Assembly: GCF_019802345.1 (NCBI RefSeq)
Contig: NZ_JAINDZ010000007.1
Location: forward strand, 98,357-162,356
Source of the DNA: Methylosinus sp. Sm6
Lineage (GTDB): Bacteria; Pseudomonadota; Alphaproteobacteria; Rhizobiales; Beijerinckiaceae
DNA: 64,000 bases
Direction: 5' to 3'
The notes below the pieces were generated by a model. The model worked only from the letters and a program-made list of their open reading frames with translations, was not told the origin of the DNA and did no database searches. Numbering within the stretch: position 1 is the stretch's first letter; every line of letters begins with the position of its first letter. The position numbers and the translations under genes were made by a program. This document shows, piece by piece, positions 44,222 to 54,500 of the stretch.

Positions 44222-45142
44222 TCAGCTGCTGCGCAGGGCGACGAAGCGCGCCGCCTCGGCCAGCGTCGCGGTGGCCGCGCCGAGCCCGGTTTCGGCGAGA
44301 GCGGCGATCGCCGTCTCCACCAGCGCGTCGCGCCGCGCCCGCGCTTGTCCGAGGCCGAGCAGGCCGATCAACGTCGCCTTATTGCGCTCGGCGTCCTTGC
44401 CGGCGCGCTTTCCGAGCGCCGCCTCGTCGCCTTCGGCGTCCAATATATCGTCGGCGATCTGGAAGGCGGCGCCGAGCGCGTCGCCGTAGCGGCCGAGCGC
44501 CGCCGCTATTTGGGGCGACGCCCCGCCGAGAATGGCGCCGAAGTCGACGCTGACGCGCAGCAGCGCGCCGGTCTTCATCGCCTGCAGCAGCAGGATTTCG
44601 TCCTGCGCGAGCGGCGCCGCGGCCGTCTCCGCCTCGAGATCGAGCGCCTGGCCGCCGACCATGCCGCCGAGCCCGGCGGCGCGGGCCAGCGCCAGCACGA
44701 GCCGCGCGCGGATTTGCGCGTCCTGATGGGTCGCCGGATCGGCGAGAACGTCGAAAGCGTAAGTCAGCAGCCCGTCGCCGGCGAGAATGGCGGTCGCCTC
44801 GTCGAACGCCTTATGCGCGGTGGGGCGGCCGCGGCGCAGATCATCGTCGTCCATCGCCGGCAGATCGTCATGGGCGAGCGAATAGCAATGGATCATCTCG
44901 ATCGCCGCCGCCGCGCGCGCGGCGCCCGGCCCCGTGACGCCGAAGAGGCGCGCCGATTCGAGCGCCAGGAACGGCCGCAGCCGCTTGCCGCCGCCGAGCG
45001 CGACATAGCGCATCGCCTCCAGCAGCCGGGCGGGCCGCGCGATCTCGCCGGCGAGCGGCGAAGGCGCGAGCAGCGCGTCGAGGGTCGCCTCTGTCACGGC
45101 GGCGGCCTCGTCGAGGCGGCGGCGGAAATCCTGGTCGGTCAT
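44222..45142 (-). CDS. ispA: Farnesyl/geranyl diphosphate synthase
   Basis: A 306-residue class I prenyl diphosphate synthase that condenses IPP with allylic diphosphates. The first aspartate-rich motif is HDDLPAMDDDD and the second is QIADDILDAEGD; the GGGKRLRPFL block binds substrate. The ALAHDDLPAMD type and length suggest farnesyl diphosphate synthase (IspA). It acts downstream of IspG (33.4 kb). The next gene downstream is DUF1345. Longer-chain synthases are an alternative. Confidence 0.93.
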   Translation of the reverse strand: MTDQDFRRRLDEAAAVTEATLDALLAPSPLAGEIARPARLLEAMRYVALGGGKRLRPFLALESARLFGVTGPGAARAAAAIEMIHCYSLAHDDLPAMDDDDLRRGRPTAHKAFDEATAILAGDGLLTYAFDVLADPATHQDAQIRARLVLALARAAGLGGMVGGQALDLEAETAAAPLAQDEILLLQAMKTGALLRVSVDFGAILGGASPQIAAALGRYGDALGAAFQIADDILDAEGDEAALGKRAGKDAERNKATLIGLLGLGQARARRDALVETAIAALAETGLGAATATLAEAARFVALRSS

Positions 45143-45215
45143 GAAGATGGGCTCGCGCTGTCGAGGATGGCGCGCAACGGCGCCGGGACGTCAATATGGC
45201 TCCGCCGCCACGCTT

Positions 45216-45848
45216 TCAAGTGAGAACGAGCCGCGCGACTTCCGCCCGCAGGGCCGGCAGCGCCTCGGCCTCGAACCAGGGATTGCGCTTCAGCCAGGCG
45301 CTGTTGCGCCAGGAGGGATGCGGCAGCGGAATGACGCGCGGCTCGAGATCCCAGAACTCCCGCCAGCGGCCGACGGTCGCCGCCACGCTCGCGCCGGCGG
45401 GAATCGCGCAGCCGAGCCGGCGCAAATGATAGGTCTGCGCATATTTGCCCACCGCCAGTATCGTCTCCGCCTGCGGCAGCGCGGCGAACAGCGCGTCATG
45501 CCATTGCCGCGCGCATTCGCGCCGCGGCGGCAAGTCGCTTCCCTGCGCGTCATAGCCCGGAAAGCAAAAGCTCATGGCGGCGACGCCGATGCGCGCGACG
45601 TCGTAGAAGGTCGCGCGGTCGACGCCCATCCAGGCGCGCAGCCGGTCGCCCGAGGGATCGTCGAAGGGCAGCCCCGAGCGATGCACGCGCAGCCCCGGCG
45701 CCTGGCCGGCGATGAGCAGCTTGGCGGTCGCCGACACGCGCACCACGGGCCGCGGCTCATGCGGCAGCGGCGGGCCGTCCGGCCGCTCGGCGCAGAGGCG
45801 GCAGGCGCCGATCGCGTCGACGAGGGCGGCGAGGCCGGCGCGGCTCAC
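45216..45848 (-). CDS. Uracil-DNA glycosylase-family protein
   Basis: A protein of about 210 residues of the uracil-DNA glycosylase superfamily. The N-terminal CRLC pair is reminiscent of iron-sulfur families 4/5, motif 1 is AGQAPGLRVHRSGLPF and motif 2 is LPHPSWRNSAW. Motif 1 lacks the usual acidic residue after the GEAPG-like block, so activity on uracil is uncertain. A GTG start at 45848 with GGGGACGGAG upstream is used; a TTG nine codons earlier is possible. It is divergent from the histidine kinase gene. Confidence 0.85.
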   Translation of the reverse strand: MSRAGLAALVDAIGACRLCAERPDGPPLPHEPRPVVRVSATAKLLIAGQAPGLRVHRSGLPFDDPSGDRLRAWMGVDRATFYDVARIGVAAMSFCFPGYDAQGSDLPPRRECARQWHDALFAALPQAETILAVGKYAQTYHLRRLGCAIPAGASVAATVGRWREFWDLEPRVIPLPHPSWRNSAWLKRNPWFEAEALPALRAEVARLVLT

Positions 45849-46049
45849 GGCTCCGTCCCCGGCCGATGCGGACAATTGGACATGTTCCGTGAGCCCCCCG
45901 TTAACCTTTGTGTTTCATTATCGGCAAGGCTCGACCTGCCGACCAGATCGCGCGGAAATCTTAGGCTTCTCTCGTCGTTGCGAGGAGGCGGGACCCTGCG
46001 GCTCCCGGCAGGAGCGTCGATCGTTTCGTTGCTTCGGATCCCGCGTGTC

Positions 46050-47606
<1,557 letters not shown>

Positions 47607-47642
47607 GCGGCGACGCGCGATCAGAGGTCTTGCAGGCGTCGG

Positions 47643-50630
47643 TCACGCCTCGCGACCGCGCCGAGCGCTCGCCGAGCCCAATGTTCGCGCGAGCAGCGTC
47701 TCGCGATAGAGCTGCTCGTATCGCGTCGCCATGAATGCGACGGTGTTGATGGCGCCTTCGTTTTCTTGCCACGCGGCGACGGCCGCCTGCGCGCGCGCGA
47801 TCTCGTCGCTGTCGCATGTGATCCGACATATTTCGCGATAGAGTTCCTGTATCGAGTCGAGCTTCGACACCCAGCCCGCGCCGGTCGCGCGAATGCGCTC
47901 CGCCACCGCGCCGAAATCGAGGCCGATGACCGGCATTCCGGCAGACCACAGCTCCGTCAGAGTATGGCAATGCGTTTCGGGCCAGGTCGACAAAATGGCG
48001 CCGACCCGCGCGCCCGTCTCGAGGAATCGCTCGGCGAATTGCTCCCGCGAATAGGGACTGTGCGTCACGACGCCCGGGCTCTCGATGGGTGGAGAGACAT
48101 TGCCGACGAGATGAAACCGCAAGCGTCGCTCGACGTCGAGCGCGGCGAGCGACAGGATCAGGTCGCGCCCCTTCGCCGAAGAGATGTTTCCGGGCGCCAA
48201 TATGTCGACGGGCGCGGAGCGGGGCGCGCGCACGCGCGGCGCATGAAAATGCGCGAAATCACGCCCGTGCTCGATGATGTCGACGCGGCCGGCGAGGCGC
48301 GGAAAAACCGCTTCCAGAATCGCCTTCGCCGCATTCGACGTGGTGACGAAAGCGTCGCAGAATTCGAAGGCCTCGGCGAATATCTCCCGCCATCGGAACA
48401 CCCATGCGCCCTTCAGCGGCGGAATGTTCTGCGTGTTCCACAGCTCCGGGACGCAGTCGCCCGGCGTCGGCGTGCAGATTCCGCCGCAGTAGCGGCCCGT
48501 CTCGTCCAACAGCTTCAACGAAGGGCAGACGGAATAAAAGTCGTGAAACGACATGACGACCGCGATCCCGGCGCCCTTGGCGATCTTCGGCAGAGCCGAG
48601 CTGTGCCAGGCGAGATGGCGGATATGAACGAGCTCTATCGCATATCGCGCCAGCCAGTCGCTCACGATCTCGGCATAAGACCGGCTCGAATGATCGATGA
48701 TGTCGATCGGCTCGTCGAGCTCCCGCCTTTCGACGATCTCGTCATTCGATTCGTCGAGTCCGACCTTGGTGAGCGTGAGCATTCGCCGATCGCAGTGGAG
48801 GAGCCACGCCTCGAAGCGGTCGCGCACGCCTCGCATGAGATCGCGATTGGTCAGCGGCGTGCCGCCTGTGAGGGTCGAAATCACGAAGAGAACACGCGGC
48901 CTCGGCGTCTCGACGAGATTGGAGGCCATCTCCTCGCGCAGGCGCCGCACGCCGTGACGAACCGCATTGATCCTCGGATCGAGGTTGAAACGATTGGTCA
49001 GCGCGCGATAGTCCGGATAGCGCTGCTCGAGAATCGTCCGAGCTCGCTCGGCGAGACCCTGACTTTGGTCTTGCGAGCCGGCGGAGCCGACATGGCTCAC
49101 CAGCGTGCGATCGTCGATCAGATGGCGCCAGCTCTTTCTGCCGGCGCGCATCGACCAGTCGCTTTCCGCGCCAGGACCGAAAGGAAAGAATTGCGCGTCG
49201 AAACCGCCGATCTCGTCCACGGCGTCCCGCCGCAGGAACATGCAAACCCCGTTTCCCGTCGGCGTCTCCGGAAGAAAGACCGGCGAGCGCTGCAATATGA
49301 GCCGCTGGTAATCCTCTATCGTCCAGCCTGGTTGCAGCGGAGCGTGACCATGCATGTCCGGAACGGTGAAAGCGCCGGCATTGTCCGAAATGGCGCTGAC
49401 CGAAGCGACGTCCTCCGCGCTATAGGCGGCGTTCTGCAAATTGTCCGCCCAGCGCGGTCCCACTTCCGTATCCGACGTCAACAGAATGACGTCGCATCCT
49501 CGCGCGATCTCCAATCCGAGGTTCACGCATCGCGTGAAGCCGAGAGTCTCCGCGTTTCTCCTTGCCTCGACCTGCGGGAGACCTTCGAAGGCGCCGAGCA
49601 GCGCCGCGATTTCGGCCTTCGCGCTCGCATCGTCGATCAACAGCAGGGAGACGGACCCATTCGTATGTCGCAGCACCGACTCGAGACAGCGTCGCGTCTC
49701 CTGCGGCGCATCATGGATCGGCGCGATGATGGTGAGCGGCCGCCGGGCGCGGCGACTGGAGACGATCCTCGGCCTGTGCGGCCGCAGATCGACGGTCGAG
49801 GGCGCGCCCGCTATCGACGCGCCGCGCCAGAGAATGTCGACCACCGCTCGTCCCGCTCCGGGCGGCAGCAGGATTTCGAAGCCGCCGCCGACGATGCGAA
49901 GATCCAATTTCCGCAGATCGCGTCGCGCAATGTTCGCCGTCGCCTGCGCGTAAAATATCCCGTCGATGCGAACGTCCAATGTGACCGGCTGATCGGGCGA
50001 CGCCCGGTCATAGGCCCAGCCCACGATCGAATGCGGGTCGACCCGCTCGATATTCGCCGCCAACGCGGCGCGGCTCGCGACGCCGAGGTTCGAGAGGCCT
50101 TCGGGCCGCGTCGCCAGCCGGTGATAGAGCGGCGACGCGCTCAGGGCCCGGACGAAAGGATGCGCGGCGAGATGCTGCTCTGTCGAGAAGAACGGCGAGG
50201 GATCGAACAGCAGCTTCCAGCCGATGCGGAGATAATGCTCGGCGGCGTCGACCTCTTTGTCGACGCCATAGCGGGCGCGGTAGAAGCCCTCGTCCACATA
50301 GGGCCGGATTTTCTCCAGCTGAAAGGCGACGATCTCGTCTTCGGTCGCCGGCTTCAGCCCCTCCGAGCGCGGCCAAACGCGATCGACGTAATGGGTCAGC
50401 GCATTGGTTTCGAACAAAAGATCGCGCGTCGCCGAGTAATAGAGAGTGTCGAACGCCTCGGACGGATTGCGACCCTCGCGCCATCCGTGACGCATGAAAT
50501 GAGCAAAGGGGTTCATCCTGGTCTTGGCGACGTCGGGATGGGTCTGCAAATAGTATTTCTCGTCGAAAAAGCGTTTTTCGTTCAGGAAAGCACGAAGCAG
50601 CCTCTCCTTCGTCTTGCCGAACGACATCAT
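47643..50630 (-). CDS. Large modular glycosyltransferase (GT2 + GT4)
   Basis: A 995-residue modular protein. Residues about 1-160 hold repeats of the type FFDEKYYLQTHPDV...HFMRHGWREGRNPSEAFD, followed by a small domain with VGWAYDRASPDQPV. A GT2 domain begins near 297 (TIIAPIHDAPQETRRCLESVL) with the metal-binding-type SDTEVGPRW. A GT4 domain begins near 575 (RVLFVISTLTGGTPLTNRDL) and ends with STWPETHCHTLTELWSAGMPVI. It probably builds surface glycan. The frame is open to 50798, but the first 47-56 codons have unbiased codon use, so translation likely starts at the ATG pair at 50630/50627. Confidence 0.85.
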   Translation of the reverse strand: MMSFGKTKERLLRAFLNEKRFFDEKYYLQTHPDVAKTRMNPFAHFMRHGWREGRNPSEAFDTLYYSATRDLLFETNALTHYVDRVWPRSEGLKPATEDEIVAFQLEKIRPYVDEGFYRARYGVDKEVDAAEHYLRIGWKLLFDPSPFFSTEQHLAAHPFVRALSASPLYHRLATRPEGLSNLGVASRAALAANIERVDPHSIVGWAYDRASPDQPVTLDVRIDGIFYAQATANIARRDLRKLDLRIVGGGFEILLPPGAGRAVVDILWRGASIAGAPSTVDLRPHRPRIVSSRRARRPLTIIAPIHDAPQETRRCLESVLRHTNGSVSLLLIDDASAKAEIAALLGAFEGLPQVEARRNAETLGFTRCVNLGLEIARGCDVILLTSDTEVGPRWADNLQNAAYSAEDVASVSAISDNAGAFTVPDMHGHAPLQPGWTIEDYQRLILQRSPVFLPETPTGNGVCMFLRRDAVDEIGGFDAQFFPFGPGAESDWSMRAGRKSWRHLIDDRTLVSHVGSAGSQDQSQGLAERARTILEQRYPDYRALTNRFNLDPRINAVRHGVRRLREEMASNLVETPRPRVLFVISTLTGGTPLTNRDLMRGVRDRFEAWLLHCDRRMLTLTKVGLDESNDEIVERRELDEPIDIIDHSSRSYAEIVSDWLARYAIELVHIRHLAWHSSALPKIAKGAGIAVVMSFHDFYSVCPSLKLLDETGRYCGGICTPTPGDCVPELWNTQNIPPLKGAWVFRWREIFAEAFEFCDAFVTTSNAAKAILEAVFPRLAGRVDIIEHGRDFAHFHAPRVRAPRSAPVDILAPGNISSAKGRDLILSLAALDVERRLRFHLVGNVSPPIESPGVVTHSPYSREQFAERFLETGARVGAILSTWPETHCHTLTELWSAGMPVIGLDFGAVAERIRATGAGWVSKLDSIQELYREICRITCDSDEIARAQAAVAAWQENEGAINTVAFMATRYEQLYRETLLARTLGSASARRGREA

Positions 50631-51027
50631 TCGCGAGAGCCCGATGGTCTTGCAGATCCGGCTCGGCGCCGAGACCCGCCCCGTCCATTTGTCACATGGC
50701 GAAGGCTTATAGGCGCTCGCCGTGGAAATGTCGACACTCGGACAAGATTCATGTAACTCGAAGATGAGCATAGCTTTTTTCGAACCGCAGCGCGACAAGT
50801 CGGCAAGTATTGCGGCCGGCGACGCTTCGTCGCGCCTCGCCGTGATCGGCTCGCGATGATTGAACTGCAGATCAGCGACATGGGTTCGACACGGAAATCA
50901 AATCGACCACCGCTGCCCCTCCCGCACTTATCTGGCTCGGCGACGAGCTTGACGGCAAATAGCGCAAGAGCTAAGTGGAACCAAGAGCCCTGAAAGTGAC
51001 GGCAATCGCCTCTGGGAGGGCGCTGCA
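50631..51027. other. Divergent intergenic region of the glycosyltransferase locus
   Basis: This 397-bp region lies between two divergent genes that share a domain. It should contain both promoters, but no clear boxes were found. Codon use in the open frames here is not that of the neighbouring genes. No hairpin of note was seen. Confidence 0.5.
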
Positions 51028-51492
51028 TTGACGAGAAGACCCTATTCCGTTGTTGGACATTTGGATGGTATTGACGATGATGGCCATGTTCGCGGATGGG
51101 CCTACGATCGGGCCGGGCCCGACTCCGCAGTCGAAGTAGAACTCCTCCTCAATGACGTCGTCGTGGGTTCGGCCAAGGCCGATTTGCCTCGCGCGGATCT
51201 CTCTGCCGCCAAGATCGGCACGGGGCGATACGGGTTCAGAATTCCGCTCGTTCTCGGCGCGCCCGTCGACGAGCTGAATGTCCTGAAGGCGCGCGTCGTC
51301 GGCGCTCCCGACGAGCTGCCCTCGATCGCGATCCTGACCTCGGAAGAGCTCTCGCGATTTTCGATGGTCGAGCTGCCGCTGGACGAATTCCCGGTCGTGC
51401 GGCATTCGGCCCGTGATGCGGGCGGCTCGCGGCGCGTTCAATTCGACGCGGGCGCGTTCAACGAGTTTCGTCGCCGATTCCTTCTTGTGTGA
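51028..51492 (+). CDS. Stand-alone GWAYD-domain protein
   Basis: A 154-residue protein with no signal peptide. Residues about 8-75 form a predicted beta-sandwich domain: GHLDGIDDDGHVRGWAYDR, then VEVELLLNDVVVGSAKADLPR. The same pattern (G-x-V-x-G-W-A) is in the two giant glycosyltransferases on either side. The C-terminal half is unlike anything recognised. A TTG start at 51028 is supported by GGGAGG 8 bases before it. The next gene starts 42 bp beyond, so the two are probably one transcript. It may be a domain-sized accessory protein or a broken remnant of a larger gene. Confidence 0.7.
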   Translation: MTRRPYSVVGHLDGIDDDGHVRGWAYDRAGPDSAVEVELLLNDVVVGSAKADLPRADLSAAKIGTGRYGFRIPLVLGAPVDELNVLKARVVGAPDELPSIAILTSEELSRFSMVELPLDEFPVVRHSARDAGGSRRVQFDAGAFNEFRRRFLLV

Positions 51493-51534
51493 GGATCGAA
51501 AGGCATGCGCATCTCGAATTGAGAGGGCTGGTCG

Positions 51535-54500
51535 GTGGTCTTTCGCTTCTTGCGCCAATTCACGTCACGCCCTGCAGGCGGCGTCGCTTATCTCGATCTG
51601 GCGGGCCCCTATTGGCTGCGGATGCTTCGCAAGGTGGTTCCGCAGGCGGCCGCCGAAAAGGAAAGCGGCGAGAGATTCATCGGCGAGATCGAGGGCGTCG
51701 CGAACGGCCGCGTCTGGGGGTGGGCTCATCCGGCGTCGGCGCCGCGACGTCCGATCGAGGTCGAGTTGCTGATCGACGGCGTCGTCGTCGCCGCGCGATC
51801 CACGCAACGGCGACGCTTGTTGCGACGAGAGGCCGCCGGCCGTTTCGAATTTGCCGTGCGCTTCGGCTGCTTGCCGAGCGACAGGTTCAGCTTGAACATT
51901 CGTGAAGCCTCGAGCAGGCAGCAGATCGGCGCAGCGGTGACGCTGAATGGCGACGCGATCTCGTCTGGCGCGTTCTCTCTTCCGCCACGTCGCTCGCTCG
52001 GACATGTCAACAATCGGAAAGGACCGGATGGACAAGCTCGCGTCGAGCTGGACTTCGAGCCTTTGAAGGCGGCGATGCGGCGCTGCCGCGTGAGCGAGGG
52101 GTTCGACGAGGCCTGGTATCGCCTGCGATACGAAGACATCGGGGACGCGATCGCAGACGGTCGTTGGCGGAGCGCGCTCGATCACTTCATGCCGACGGGC
52201 TATCTCGAAGGGCGCCATCCTTCGGAAAAATCCGAGTCGAGCCAGCACGCCGCTCGTGAGGCGCTCGCACAGGACGCCGCTGGCAAAGATGTCGACACGT
52301 CGGATCCGGGCGAGTTCCTTTCGGTCGAGGACGTGCTGGCGAGCGCCGGCCGCAAGATCGCCGCGCGCCAATTCCGCGAAGCCGCCGCGTTGCTGCGCGG
52401 CGGCGCATCGAAATTTCCCGACGACTTCGTCATCCGATTGACGCTCGCCCGCGCGCTGTCGAGCATCGCGCCGGACGAAGAAGCTCTCGCCGAGTTCGAG
52501 CGAGCCATGGCGCTGAGGCCCGATCATGCGCCGTGCCGGCTGGAGTATTGCAACGCGCTCGTCATCGCCGGCCGAGCGGAGGACGCGGTCGTCGCGCTGA
52601 ACGAGCTCGTGACATCTCGCCCCGACGATTGCGCGGCTGTCCTCGCTTTGGCGAGAGCGCATGCGGCGCTGGGGAACTGCGCCGAGGCGCTGAGCGCCTT
52701 TGCATCGGCGCAGAGGATCGAACCACAGAACGTCGAGATACGCATCGAAACGGCGCGCTGCCTCGCCGATGCGCATCGGCTCGAGGAGGCGGCGCGATGC
52801 TATTCGGAAGCGCTCGGGATCGAGCCGCGCAACAAGGCGCTGGTCGAAGAGCAGGCGCGCCTTCTGCGCAAGCTGAGGCGTTACGACGAAGCCGCCGACT
52901 GCTACCTCCTTCTCGCCGAGCAGGAGCCGGAAGCGGGCGCGCGCATGTCGCATTATTTCGAAGCGGCCAGGATTCGATTCGAGCATGGACGAGCCGCCGA
53001 TTCTCTCGCCGCATTCGAGGCGGCGCGCCAATGCGATCCGCGCAATGTCGCCGTCGTCTGCGGATTGGCGCGCGCGCTGACCGCCGCCAATCTGAACGAC
53101 AAGGCTATCGAAGCGCTCGACGCCGCGCTCGAGGCCAATGCGAATGACGAGCAGATCTGGCGGGCGAGAGGGGAAAGCTTCATCCTGAACAAGGATGCCC
53201 GACGAGCGCTCGAATGCTTCGAGCGCGTCGTGACGATCAGCAAGGCGAAGGCTCCGGCGGCGCTGCTCGCCGGCAAGGCGGCGTACAGCCTTCGGCAGGA
53301 CGACATCGCCGCCGAGCTGTTCGAGATGGCGATCGAAGCCTTTCCGGACCACGCCGGCTATCACGTCGATCTCGGTCGCGCGCTGGCGCGGCAAAAGCGC
53401 GTGGAAAGCGCGCGCGCCGCCTTTCAGGCTGCGGTTCGGCTGTCGCCGGACAATCATGACGCGCATCACGGCCTCGGAGCCGTGGCGCGCCTCGGCGGAG
53501 ATTTGCCCCTCGCCATCGAGGAGCTCGATCGCGCGCTCGCGATCAATCCGAAGCGCGTGACCTCCTTCATCGAGCTCGGGCAAATCTATGACAGTCTCGG
53601 GGACGTCGACAGCGCGCGCCGCCAATTCGAATTGGCGCATGCGGCCGCGCCCTCCCATACGGGCGCCCTCCTGTCGCTCGCGCGGATCGATTTCGAGCGG
53701 GGCGACATCGACGGCGCCGCGGCCAAATGCGAGCGCGTGCTGCAGCTCGATCCCGACAATCGTCACGCCGCGCTTTATTCGAGGTGGATCAGCCGAACCA
53801 TAGACACGAATGCGGAGACGCTCTCCGTCTCCATTTGTCTCCTGGGCGGGACGTCCGGCGCGTCGCTGCTCGAGCTGGCGGCGGCGTTCGAAGACGTGCG
53901 GGAAGTGCTGGTCAGCGTCGCCGCCCCCGTTCTCGATCCGCTGCCGGCGGGCGTTCGCGCCGTGACGGGAGATTGGCGCGACTGCATCGCATCCGCTTCG
54001 AGCAGCCTGGTTCTCACCATTCCGCAGGCTGCGCCGAGCACGGAGACGATCGCGCGAATTCGCAAGCGTTTCGGTCATCGCGTCGGCGTCGTCCATGATG
54101 TCGACCGGCCCGCCTCGCAGACGCCCGCCTTGTGGCGGCGCGAGCTGCTGCTGGCGGGGCTCGCGCTGAACGGCAGCCATGATTGGGACAGTTTCGCGAC
54201 GGATTTGGCCGAATGGGCGCAACGCCGATCGGTCGAGCCGGCGCAAGGGCTCGACGCCATATTGCCGGCGAGCGCTGCGATCGGCCGGGAGGCGTGGCTC
54301 GTATCCTCCTCCGGAGTGAAGCTGTTCGGAGGCGTGGAGCAGTTCCTGCGCACCATGGCGCCGATCTATCGCTCCTTGGGCATGAAGCCGGTCATCATCG
54401 GGCTTCTCGAACGCTTGGACGGCTGCGAGCCCTCCGGCGAAGCGGACGGCGTCCCCTTCATCAACATCTTGCGCACGCCGGAAACCATCCGGCGTCTCGC

